From Cephalotrichum gorgonifer (Eukaryota > Ascomycota > Sordariomycetes > Microascales > Microascaceae), in the NCBI GenBank assembly GCA_900312665.1, contig ONZQ02000003.1, forward strand, positions 82,648 through 146,647: a stretch of DNA of 64,000 bases, given 5' to 3'. This document shows, in pieces, positions 1 through 11,062 of this stretch. The position numbers and the translations under genes are program-made. A model generated the notes under the pieces. The model worked only from the letters and a program-made list of their open reading frames with translations, did not search any database and was not told the origin of the DNA. Positions within the stretch are counted from its first letter, which is position 1, and each line of letters begins with the position of its first letter.

Positions 1-26
1 AGAGAGAGAGAGAGAGAGAGAGAGAG
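1..26. repeat. (AG)n microsatellite at window edge
   Basis: A pure AG dinucleotide run at the very start of the window, followed by a G-rich stretch up to about position 50. It lies just upstream of the first visible exon of the rhodopsin-fold gene and is probably intronic. Confidence 0.9.
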
Positions 27-58
27 GAGGGGCGGGCGGGGGGGGGGAGGAGACGTAG

Positions 59-1251
59 CCGTCGGAGATGGGCTTTACCGCTAACGCCAACCTCGAACAG
101 CTCACACTGGTGATATCCAGCATATTCGGCTCAATATCCACAACAAAGGGGTTCGGAAATCACACCTGGAATATCGACACGAAGAGCCACAGTTTCTCGA
201 CGCTCCTCCTCATAATGAACCAGACCGGGTTCTGGTCCATCTTCGGAGCGGCGTGGAGCAAGACGAGCTTCGCCATCACCCTCCTCCGCATCACGACGGG
301 CAAGGGCCGGTGGCTCATCTGGTTCATCATCGCAACAGTGAACATAACCCTGACCCTAGCCGCCATCATTATGTGGGTCCAGTGCAACCCGCCGCGGAGG
401 TCGTATGACCCTTTCATCGAGGGCGAATGTTGGGATGGGTCCGTCATCGTCTTCTACAACAGCTTCGTCACGGGTATGTCTCGTTTCTACCCCCCCGCCG
501 GGGACTCGGCCCACTCCCGCCTTGGCCAGCCCCTCCCCGGCTTATGGTCGCGGGCCCGAGCTAGACCGGTCCCGGTCAGGACATGAAGATGTGGATTATA
601 CTGACTTGGTTCATAGCTTGGTCCGGACTTGCCGATATCGTTCTAGCCTTGATGCCGTGGTGGATCATCGCTCGCAACTCGATGAACATGAAGGAGAGGA
701 TCGGTCTCCTGGTTTGCATGAGCTTGGGCGTCTTGTAAGTTGGCCAACATATTGGGATCTCTGACTCAAATGGAGGGCATATTCTAACCTTGCTTCTCTT
801 CTAGTGCCGGCCTGACGTCTTTTGCAAAGATCGTTACCCTCTCAGCCATCACCAACGACGATATGAGTAAGTGGGGATAAAACACCTCTCCACTCCCTCC
901 CTTCCCACCCCCTCGGAGCTTCATAGCCTAACGAAAGCAGTCCACACCGTACCCCTTAACATTCTCGGCATCGGGGAAGCCGCAGTCACCATAGTCGCCG
1001 CGTCGATACCCGTCCTCCGCGCCCTACTCACCATCCAGAACCCGTCCAAGGCAGGCTCCAGTGGCCTAATCAGCGGCACTCCCAAGACGGCAACATCGCC
1101 AGGGGGTTGGCGAGAGCGCGAATACGAGATACTAGGAAAGGAGAGCGAGCACTACAGCTCCATCAACCTCGCCGAGTTACCCGATAGCCACATCTCGTCA
1201 TCATCGCGGTCACCAGCGTCACCGAACGAGGACCCCTGGAGACGGTTCTGA
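59..1251 (+). CDS. Fungal rhodopsin-fold (Pth11-like) integral membrane protein, 5' truncated
   Basis: This is the C-terminal part of a seven-helix fungal membrane protein of the rhodopsin-like/Pth11-related superfamily. Members sit in the plasma membrane; most have no known ligand. Visible features are hydrophobic helices (around LLLIMNQTGFW, ITLLRIT, WFIIATVNITLTLAAIIMW), the family-typical WSGLADIVLALMPWWII helix after intron 1, FAGLTSFAKIVTL, and the SIPVLRALL segment that ends the last helix. A Ser-rich cytosolic tail follows to the stop at 1249-1251. Inferred introns are 474-616, 735-804 and 867-940, all GT-AG and keeping frame. An in-frame TAG at 56-58 directly before the first exon looks like its splice acceptor. 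The first two helices are missing, so the gene continues left of the window. The family is clear; the function is not. Confidence 0.8.
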
Positions 1252-2996
1252 GGCACGGGTCGACCGACTCGCTTAACGAATACGAAACGAACGAAGAAAA
1301 CAAAGCATCTTGAGCGTGCTGTATGACTATCAACGAGGAGGCTGCGACTATCATTTATTAATCATCACCGGCGTTTATTTTTTAAGGGGGGAAAGCGGGG
1401 GGAAAGGGGAAGGGGGGGGGGGGGCAAACAGCTACCCAGTCTTCCTACCACGGGCATGGCACGGCGCCGGATTTATGTATGGGCTTTTTTTTATATCTCT
1501 CTTTGCATCTTGCATTCTGGATTTTGGTCATCTGGCATTCTATATACCCTTCACTTTCATCCAGTCCTACACCAATTGATCGGGTTACGTGTGCGCTGCA
1601 TTGGGGTGTAAGAAGGGGAGGGTCTATCGCATGTACTGGGACATTCGGGAGGGGTTTTGGTGGGGGGGGGCGGGAGAAAGGGAGCTGGGAAGTTGTCAAA
1701 CTGCACATAAGACACGGGCCGTTACGGAAACGATGCATTGGCACGGGCGGGAATCTGTGGAGGGCTGGAGATGGAGGGGCCGGGACGAGCATGGGGACGG
1801 CGTTTGGGGGCCGCTTATGACTTGAATTTTTGTTTCATTTCTTTGCGTGTTTTCGTGTTGAATATACCCCGCCTTGGAGAATCGAAGAAGGGATGACGAG
1901 TAGACAAAATATCAAAAGATGATTTCCCATGGGATGTGAGTGAGAGCCGTCTGTCTGCTTTGGATGTTGGACGAGTGGGAGTGTACTCTGTACAATACCT
2001 ACATACTAATATAACTTGTACGACTGACTGGACCGACCCCACATGTTTTGTTTCGGGCTCGCCTCCTTCTTTCGTCCGTGCGGGCTGTTTCCATTATGTC
2101 TCTGTGTTATTGGCATGGTCTGGAGGCGGGGGCGGGGGCGGGGGCGATGGTTATGAAGGCGAAGCTGGCTCGTGGGGGAGGTGTCTTTCTCAAAGAGAGA
2201 AAGGAGAAAGGAGAAAGGAGAAAGGGGAAAGGTGAGGGAGGGAGGGAAAGAAAATGATATCCTTTGCCGGTTGAGATACGAGTAGATCCGTAAGTCCCAG
2301 GGGCCAATCTCCAGATCCTCCTCGGTCCCCCTTCAGATCGCCCAAGTCCCGGGATTGGTGGGGGTGGGGGGATACCGGGCGCGCCCCTCGAACCACGTGT
2401 TTCGCATCCGGCGCCGGGAGGTTCGGAAGGTCGGAGGCCGGGGAAGCCAATGTCGGATTCAAGCGTCTTCAAGATTCTGACTTCTCTTTCTCTCCCCTCT
2501 TTCACTCACTCTCTTTCTTTTCTTTCTTTTTTTTATTCGGGAGAGGAGGGAAGAAGAAAAGAAAACATGAAGAGGTGTTTTCACACGGCCCCGGTGGCCA
2601 GAGGCAGGGAGGCGAGTGGGGGACATGATATAAACATCCATCATGCATTTGACTAATCTCGTGCTTATACTCGTGTTTGTACCACCACTGGTAGGTAAGG
2701 TAGTCTTGCAACCCCGGCGTGAGGGGAAACAAAGAAGAGGAGACCTTGGCTCAATATCAGGTCAGTTTTCATATCGTCGGAATCCCATCATTACCCGAAA
2801 CCTCACCAATCTTATTTCCCTCACCAACGATCACCATCTTACCAGTCTCATCGACCTCACAACCTCGCAGTCTCAAAATCTCACCCATCATCCCACACCT
2901 CACCTCACCTCACCACAAAACCACCCCCTCCCCCCCCTCCCTTCCAAACAGACACCAGCAAAGACCACCAAAAAACACCCACCCAGTCCCCCCAAA
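1252..2996. other. Intergenic, low-complexity rich
   Basis: No supportable gene. It contains G-runs near 1415-1426, GGGGGC-type repeats at about 2126-2146, a gaaagga-type repeat at about 2198-2235, and CT-rich and ctcacc-rich leader sequence (about 2870-2940) before the NIF3-like gene. An upstream ATG at 2643 is in frame with that gene, but the peptide it would add looks like untranslated leader. Confidence 0.6.
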
Positions 2997-3458
2997 ATGA
3001 CAACCCGCTACGCCCTAATCTTCTACACCCCCACCTCCGCCCTCACAACCTGCAAGTCCGCCATCTTCGCCGCCGGCGCCGGCCGCTACCCGGGGCCCGG
3101 GAACTACACCGAGGCCTGCTTCGTCTCCACCGGCACCGGCCAGTTCCGCCCCGGCGCCTCCGCGAACCCGGCCATCGGCTCCAGCGGCGAGCTCGAGCAG
3201 GTCGACGAGGTGAGGGTCGAGACCATCTGCGCGGGCGAGGACGTCGCGCGCGCCGCCGTCGCCGCTTTGAAGGAGTTAGTAAAACTACTCACACTTACCT
3301 TTTCCCTACCCCCCCCCCCCCCCTTTTTAATTCCTCTCTGCTCTTCCCGAACCTCCTTCCTCCAACGGGACATTGGGGCAGGAAATCCTAACGCGACAAG
3401 TAGGGCGCATCCGTACGAGGAGCCGGCGTATTCGGTCTTCAGGATGGAGGACTTCTAG
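2997..3458 (+). CDS. NIF3/YqfO C-terminal-like small protein
   Basis: A protein of about 110 aa resembling the PII-like insert domain of YqfO/NIF3 family proteins, which in fungi and many bacteria also occurs as a free protein of about 105 aa. Biochemical role unknown. Key features are the N-terminal beta strand YALIFYTP, the GRYPGPGNYTEACF block, GTGQFRPG, the acidic EVRVETIC strand, and the family signature AHPYEEPAY near the C terminus, which is completed only by splicing. The intron is 3275-3403 (gttagt...gtag), 129 nt, divisible by three and free of stops, so an unspliced mRNA would still be open. Start chosen at 2997 because it matches the family N terminus. A poly(A)-signal-like aataaataaa lies at 3605-3614. 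Confidence 0.8.
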   Translation: MTTRYALIFYTPTSALTTCKSAIFAAGAGRYPGPGNYTEACFVSTGTGQFRPGASANPAIGSSGELEQVDEVRVETICAGEDVARAAVAALKELVKLLTLTFSLPPPPPFLIPLCSSRTSFLQRDIGAGNPNATSRAHPYEEPAYSVFRMEDF

Positions 3459-4007
3459 GCTAATGTTCGGAGGGTCATCTCGGCGTGACGGAAGGAACGT
3501 GTTCTTGTTTGACGACCTATCAACCCCAGAGACGGGCAGGCAGGCAGGCAGGCAGGCCGGGAACGGGAGGGCCAGACCGTACATGTACTCTCACACTTAG
3601 CACTAATAAATAAACCGGAGGTGCTTCAATCCGACGACTGTCAAGTCATATTTTCTGAACCGGGACTGCCTTTTAGTCCCCAGCCCGCTCTTTCGTTAAT
3701 GGAACCTACGTAACGCAGAACAAAGGCTGCAGTAGATATCCCTCCCAATCCTGGTAAAAGCGCCCCCCGTTCCCAACACCATCTCCAGTTCCTAACCAAC
3801 GCCAGACCTCGTATATACAAGCCACTCATAACACTCATCATCGTCAAAAGCCGCTCAACTTGTTCCAAAATTCCAAACCCACAGACATAACGCCTTGCTC
3901 CTATTTCTTCGTCTTCCCCATTCCCCCATTTCCCCACTACCCAATCTATCCCGTCCGAGAAAGAATCAACTCGGCAGACCCCAGTCCCACGCATCTGCAT
4001 GCGGGCG
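3459..4007. other. Convergent 3' intergenic region
   Basis: Between the NIF3-like gene (+) and the caspase/zinc-finger gene (-). It holds the CAGG repeat and a poly(A)-like signal at 3605. No gene seen. Confidence 0.6.
3535..3557. repeat. (CAGG)n microsatellite
   Basis: A short run of CAGG units in the 3' flank of the NIF3-like gene. Confidence 0.85.
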
Positions 4008-6828
4008 TCAGGTGTCCACCTCCATCTTGTCACCATCGCCACCAGTGTTGCCGCTCGTGCTCTCGCCAGCATAACCGCTACCCGGGTCGCTATTCGGCTC
4101 CTCCGTGCCCGTGCCTTCACCGCCCCTCATACTCTCCCGAGACAGGCTGCTCTCTGGGTGCATCGACAGTAGATCCTTCGCCGGGTCTTGCCCCCGCCCC
4201 CCCGCAAAGTTCTCCTGTACCAGCCGATACTCCCCGCCCTCGTCCAGCTCGATGATCCCCTCGTCCAGCGCCCACTGCGCTAGATGTCGGTCAACCCCGA
4301 GCCTCTGCCCCTCGCTCTTCTCCATGTGCCTCCCGACGTGCTCCGTCCACTCGTCCCAAGACCCGGGCCCCTCGAACATGCTCTGGCAGTCCGGCTTCGG
4401 GCAAGCCGACCTCTGTGGTGGGAGGCGACGTTGCACGAGACATGACTGTTGCATTTCCTTGACTCGCCCATCCCACTCCACCTGCGTCTTGCTGTCCACC
4501 ATCGTGAGGGACTTCTTGATCGCAAACGGCGCGTGCATGCGCCGCAGGTGCTGCGTGAAGAGGTCTTTCCTGTTGAACTCATTGTACTTGCCCTCCACCG
4601 CCACCGTCGGGCATGCCGAGCAGCGATAGTACTGTAAGCACAAGTGCTGAGACGTAATGTGCCTCTTCCACTCGTTCTTGGACCCAAACGTGCTCTCGCA
4701 CCCGGCAAACGAAAACGCGCAGGGAAACGGCCGCGTGTGGGCGGCCGCGATGTGCTTCCGGAGGGATGACGAGTCTTTGAACGGTGCGTGGCTGCAGTAG
4801 CCACACCGAGTCTCGTGCTTCGGCGTCTGCTTCGGTATTGACCTCCTCGCATGCTTCTTGGAGTTCGGCGTCAGGTGATCGCCGGCTGCTTCCATACCGC
4901 CCGTCTCGCTCATGCCATTCCGCCGGTTCGCGTCGTCATGGCGGTCTGGCGCACTGTCTGGAAGCGACGACCTTTTCGGTTTCGTGGGCGTCTCGTTTCT
5001 GCTCACGTGTGGAATATGGCTGAGCGCCTTGAGCTGCTCGGCCGCCTCCTTCGCTTCCTTCATCTCTGCCGACTCCTCCCCTTCGTCTTTCACCGGCGGC
5101 CGTGGGTATCGCGCTGCGTTGTAAGGGCTGGCCTGGGTGCTTTCCGCGTCGGGGCCGCCCACCACAATCGTTCCATCGCCGAGCGTCCTGTACATTGCGT
5201 CGCCACCCTCCCCCGTGTCCTTCTGCTGAGAACGTTTCGTACCCGCCGCTGCCTCCCGCGTCTCGAGAAGCATCCGTCCGTGATCGGAGTCCTTAGTCGG
5301 TACTCTCGCAGATGGTCGCGCCCCGGCAGGGCCGACGAGCTGCTGGTACAGATGGACAAAGTTGTGCGATCCTATATATCCTAAAAAGATACACACCTTG
5401 TCATGCCTCACAACCTCCCATATTGATAGAGACATGGAGATGAGAAGCATCGTCGGCGGCCCTAGAAACATGGCCTCTACCGCGACCTTGCCCGCGATGG
5501 CCGGGGTTTCCTCGAGCCACTTGTTGAAGTACGTCATGTCCGGACTTGCTTCGCCAACAAACGTCGTACAGGCTAGCACTCTCGACTCATCAAAAAGGAG
5601 GTCGTGGACAGCTTGGGGCGGGATGATCTGATCTGGCGGCTTGGAAGACTGATCATCTCCGTCGACCGCCTTGTGTGGAGATCGTGTTTGACTACTGGAA
5701 GACGGAGCGAGGGCGCTTGGGGGGAGCTGCGCGAGTCTCATGGTGTGCCCCCTTCCCGGAGTGAGGGTGAAATGTATCGGTAGCTGGGGCGGTGCATGAG
5801 GCTTTTCGGAACCGTTCGTCAACGGTACACCAGGCGCCTGCGCTGCTTCCTTCTGCGCTACGATAGATTCGTACAGGGTCTGCGCGGTGAACGGACTCTT
5901 TGCCGCTGCAAAGTTACGCAGGCTTTCAGTCAGGGCAGAGGTGAAAGACCGTTGGCTGGTGTCACGCGACTTCTGCTCAGGGGGCCACGCGGCAATCACT
6001 TGCTTCAGGCCGTGACTCCCCGCCAGGGTGGAATCCCGTGGAGAACAGGTATCTAAGAGGAGGAGGATGTCCGATTGGGCGTCTTCAAAGAGGCAGCGAA
6101 CGCCATGCCACTTCAGCCTCGCCGCGTCTTCGCGGGGGTTGCTAGGGAAAAGGCGGTCAGCGCACAGAGCGGTCGGGAGCGAGACAGCACCTCCCAACTA
6201 GGGAGAGAGAGGAGGAAGAGCTCCGCGATGGGCCAGAGGGGAGCAAAAACAAGGGTGACCAACCTTGCCCAGTATGGTTGGTTATCTACCCCCACATAAC
6301 CATGGCCGGCGTAGTATATTATGAGAAGGTGGTCCGGTCTCGCATTCTCGAGGAAGCCAGCCATCTCGACACCTAGCTTGATGCTGGGGTTGGCTACCGT
6401 CGGGATATTCCACCGCTTGGTTTGGTAGTTGTACTGGTCCCGCAGGACGGCCTCAAGGGAGAGAAGCTCAGGTTCGACCGACTTATCATCCTCCCATCTT
6501 AGCAACAGGACCGATACCGACGTATAGGGCGGCCGCTCGGCAGACCGCTGGATAAGCATGGCGGCATCTTGGAGGTGTCGCGCGAAGCATTCGAACTCTA
6601 CTCGCTCGGGAAGGACGGTCTCGGCTACGGGAGGCGCATTTAGAGGCTATTTTCCGCGGAGGGAGAAAAGTCAATTAAGGGATCTTCTATAAGACCAATA
6701 TAATGGTGTGATTTTCGAGTCCACCTTACCACTTGGGCGGTCTGCTGAGGGCTAACATGGTGAGGGACCGGTGTTGGCGATAGATTCGTCTTTGGTGCCA
6801 GCCGCCTCTTTTTGCTAGGAGGGTCCAT
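4008..6828 (-). CDS. Caspase-like (C14) domain protein with four C2H2 zinc fingers
   Basis: Predicted 871-aa protein joining a caspase/metacaspase-like N-terminal domain to C-terminal zinc fingers. Exons are 6828-6730, 6646-6264 and 6141-4008; both introns are GT-AG and phase-consistent. Residues 5-12 form a basic cluster (SKKRRLAP) suited to nuclear import. The caspase-like fold shows a hydrophobic strand ending in YYAGHG (catalytic His about 148) and LLLLDTCSPR (catalytic Cys about 193), followed by the SFTSALTESL and PFTAQTLY segments usual in fungal caspase-like proteins. An intermediate conserved region precedes zinc fingers at about 607-629, 635-660, 668-697 and 741-766, the second carrying the fungal FGSKNEWKRH pattern. 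The tail is acidic and disordered. The dyad residues are present, so protease activity is possible but untested. DNA or RNA binding through the fingers is inference. The first ATG in the MDPPSKKRRLAPK context was preferred over one 10 codons upstream. Confidence 0.8.
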
Positions 6829-6914
6829 TCTTTGTGAATGTCGGAGATTCGCGCGCAAGGGGAAGGAGGTTGGGCTTGGGGTTCGGTTCGGCTGCGAGAG
6901 GAATTGGACTCGGA

Positions 6915-6947
<33 letters not shown>

Positions 6948-9900
6948 AGTATGTGGCCGACACAAAGAAGTTGAGAGAAAATATAGTCGACACAAGAGGC
7001 CAAGTTGTGCGGTCAGGGAATCACAGGTTCATGTACAAGTTTTAGACGGTGTCGGGAGGGGGGAATGCCACCGCTGGTGGAAATTGTATAATAGCCTTGA
7101 GAGGGGGAGGAGGGGGGTATAGGGAGGGGGAGATGGGAATGTAGGAAGAAGGAAAGAAAGGCAATTGGGCGGTAAGGCTGGTTCAATTCGTCTGGTGAGA
7201 GAGAGAGAGAGGGAGAGAGGATGGATAGGCTCCAGGTTGCGAGGAGGGGCGCACCTTCCAAGCCTTGGATTCTTTGGGTGGGCGGGTGGATTAATGGCGC
7301 TGGGCAAGGGCAGGTTCGGGGCGGTGGGCTGGACCGGGTGGGCAGGAGCGAACGGGCGGCGGCAGGCAGGCCACGAACACCTGCTGCGAGGCTGCAACCC
7401 CAACCCATCAAGGTTCAAGGGAGTTCCCACCTTCCCATCCCCTCTTCCCTCGGTTTCCTCCACCCTACCTACCCTCCACCCTCCTCCACCTTCCTCATGT
7501 TCAACTCATTTCCATGGAACCCCCAAGGTGGTCGTAATGTGCACTGTACAAGTACAGTCGTGTTGCAGATAGGTAGCTGCGTAATTGATTACCCTTGATT
7601 GTGCACAGCCTCACTCCAGGTCCCTTCCAATTGGATGCTTCCTCAGTAGGAGAGCCACTTACAACTTCCCGACTTCCGGCGGGCAACGGGCGGGTATAAT
7701 TGGATATCATAATTTGACAACGGCAATCGCCCCACCCGACGACGATTGGCCTCGGGAAGGGAAGCTCACCTGGGATCGTTGAGGAAAAAGGCGGGCTGGC
7801 TGTGGGATTTGCCTTGAGCTACAGAGTACATGCGTTTGACCACGACAACACATTGGTATTGGTCCAAGAGCGTATCAGGCGGGGGGTGTGATCCAGAAGT
7901 TGCAGTCGACTCACCAATCCGCTCGCCCTGTCTCGACAAACGTGAAGATCCGATCAGGCCGGACTCCTCGAAACGCCGCCTTACAGAGAGGGGTAATAAA
8001 ACTTGGTTTGGGCGTGGAGTATGGGGTACAAGCACGTATACCTAGGCTCCGAGTGGTCCGTACGCCACATACTGTGTACTTGTGTGAAGTACCTACCTCA
8101 CCACCCTCACCACCTCACCTCTTCACCTGCTCACCGATGTCAGTCCGATTTCGTGTATGCAGGCACATTCCTGGGCTGGATATTACGACGTTCTCGTACA
8201 CCTACAAGGGAAAAAAAATACTCTATTTGTATTCGCCTCTGTCGTGTTGTACCTGTCTTTGGCCCTGTGACCTGTGACCTGTGACATGCTCGCGGGAAGG
8301 TGAGGATAACACAATGGTCGTGGGTGTGGTCTTGGTCCTAGGCCTTGGATTGGGGGGGAGTGGGGGTTTACAGCTTGGTTCTCCCGCGTGCCTACTACTC
8401 GTACTGTCATAGCTACAGGCGGTGGCACATTGACAAGAGTGAATATCGAGGCGATGGCGCTGGCGATTGGTTGCGAAGGAGTCGAGTCGGGCAGATGGAG
8501 GTGCTCCTAAGGCAGCCACGAACCAAGTCCGAAATCAGGGCTGGATGCAAGTACGGGGCATTATTGCTTGTCCAAGTAAAGCCTAGCAGTCGAGAAATGC
8601 CCAATGGTGAGCTTGGTGAACCCACGATCCTTGCTGCGCCTTGTCCTATTCGACGAACTGTGTGTGGGAGGGGGAAGGCATGGCATGGCACAGGGGTGCC
8701 CATCCACCCTTGGACGCCCCGTTTCTTGTTGTCTCACCGTTACGACCCGAGCTTGGGCAAGAGAAGACCTTGTTCGTCTGTGATATTGCCGGGGTTGTCG
8801 AAGAAGCCTTGATTCAGTTCAGTTTAGTCGCCTCGAGCCTTGCAGCAGCCCAAGATAATCTTTAGACTGGGACTCTGATATCAAGCAGGCAGCATTCACT
8901 GATATATAGGAGGTGGTCGATCATAGGCCATTCTTTGTAATAGCCACGGTCTGTCTGGTGCGGGTCGAACGGACAATGAATAGGCCTGCCTCTTTTTGTC
9001 ATTCAAGTAAGTACGTGGACGGCAGTGTTGCTAATCCATCTGTGGATAGGTATTCGATGAGTACGGAGTACAAGCGCATCAATTCCTACCCAACCTGGAG
9101 AGGTGGATGTCTGACCGCCCGGGCCTTTTTGGCGCCCAACACAGAGTTTCCTGTGGCTTCTGGAAAGAGTTGCCAAAGTAATAATCGCGAACACAGGCTA
9201 CAAGTACTCTCCATAATATTTAAATCTGGGCGCACTGGCCAGCTTCGATCTTTGCCGGCCGGCCCGCAAATCGACCAAGAAGTTTGGCCAGCCGACCCGA
9301 CCCGTCTTGCTTGCGAAAAGAAAGCGATTGGCCTCCTCGTCCTTGGTGCTGGAGGGCTGGATGGGGGAGTGAGGACAGGGCAAGGGGCCGGACTGGTCTG
9401 TGCCCCACCCCCCTTTTCTCCCTCCGGAGACGAGATCAGAGAATCATCAACGGTTGGGGGCGAAATTGGCGGTCAGGCGGAAGGTGTGGGCTGCCTCCTG
9501 CACTACAAGTACTCGTTGCAACCTAAAGATTGCATTGGAGCGGCAGGCGATACCAAGAGTTTGCAGAAATATAAGACCAATCACGAGCAGCCCGAGGGTG
9601 ATGCTCATGCGCTCGCTCTTTACCTGGGTACCTGGATACAAGTACAGCTCACATCATCCTCTATATGAGGTCATAATCTCTATCACCCGTCACGGGTGGG
9701 TGTGCCGAGCCCCTCGCCTGCTGCAGGCACGGCTCGATCAGATTATCGCATGCCGCGGGCAGGTCTCAGAAGATGGGTGGTCCCTTCACCCTCCACCTCT
9801 TGCCTCACCAAACCTCGAGAAGTTGAGATGGCCCTTACTTGTCGCCGAACAAGACACGCATAAGCGCTCGTGTTTCCCAAGGAAACAACACTCAATCCTC

Positions 9901-11062
9901 ATCCCCCCGCCGACGCTCCCTCCAAACAAACACGGGGAATCACAGTCTTCGGGCCTAAACAGTTCAGAAGAAGGTGGCCCTTGGAAAGGGCTCGCACACG
10001 GCTCCTCGCGGTGGGCTCGCAGTGGGAGACAGCGCCAGGCACAGGACGAACGAATGATATCGAAGCATTGAGCGAATCTAGGAACCCGTACCCCCAGCCT
10101 CGCCTCCACAGCGCACATTTGAGGTAACCTTGCCCAAAGGTAAAGGAGGGACGAAAGAGCAATCGGCCTAAAAGTGCCAAGCTGACTGATGACGCATCTC
10201 CCACTGGTAAGGCCAAGCGGGGGCGACCTTGTACCTTCGTATTGATCACGTTCAATATATCCACGGTCAGCAGCTATAAAATATCGCGCCAACTAGAACA
10301 GGTATTAATAGTCGCCGGGAAAGTAGCTCCGGTACTATCCTTCGCTTTGCGTGATCTCGATATTATGTAAGGGACTCGACTGCGGGAGGACGAGGAATTC
10401 GGCACGATGGAGATATTCGCAAACCGCAATATTTTACTTCGTACTTATTGGCGCTGGGGCTTGACTCCACAAATAACCAGTCAAGTGTCATGACAGAACC
10501 ATCAAATGTGGCAATGTGGCGCAGCAGATACAAGCTCACCTCCGGAACCGTCGTATTATTGGTCCGCTCTAAGGGTGGTGGGGACTATTGTCGGCCCTCC
10601 GTACCGTACATAGTAATACTAGCACCTAATTACTCGTACTTAAGCGGTGGTGGTGCCTTTAGCGCTTTGCAAGTATGCAGTTGCGTCACCGATCACCGCG
10701 GCCTCCGGAATTTATACGAACTGTCCGTTGTCTCACTCGCATCGCAGCAGTACGAAAATAATTTGCGGGCAACCCGACGAGATCAGCTTATCCTCTGATA
10801 TTCCGTTCGCACGAACCAAAGTTCCCTTCAGTCATCTGCCGGCCAAGCATTGCGTTTATCTATTCGTTATAACCCCGCCTTACTGCTGCCCGCCTTGCCA
10901 AGTAAAAACGTAACTGCGCGCCTCGCCAGCCGAGCAGCTTCCCCGCCGTCGCAAGTCCCAGATCCGCGATAGACCAAAGCCCTGCAGACCATACCAGATT
11001 CGAGACGCCAACTCTTTTGCTCGCCTGGTCAATCCTGACCTTGCCGACTTCCGACGAACTTC
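6829..11062. other. 4.2-kb region with no supportable gene
   Basis: Open frames here (longest about 250 codons at 8913-9668) have no domain, no codon or composition signature and no splice logic I can defend. The region holds the hexamer repeat above, a GA run at about 7197-7214, and repeated CAAGTAC motifs (7549, 8548, 9201, 9506, 9639). It probably contains the long 5' regions of the flanking divergent genes and possibly a non-coding RNA. Confidence 0.5.
6910..6948. repeat. (CGGGCT)n hexamer repeat
   Basis: About six near-perfect CGGGCT units, about 80 bp upstream of the start codon of the caspase/zinc-finger gene on the minus strand. Confidence 0.85.

Noticed and set aside
2643..2996. Upstream in-frame ATG giving a longer NIF3-like protein
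   Set aside because: The added 118 residues are His/Thr/Pro-rich leader-like sequence, while the ATG at 2997 matches the family N terminus.
8913..9668. 251-codon open frame in the 7-11 kb block
   Set aside because: No domain, odd composition, overlaps other frames of similar size; GC-rich DNA gives such frames by chance.
9786..10292. 168-codon minus-strand frame
   Set aside because: Cys/Arg-rich mixture without family features, overlapping competing frames on the other strand.
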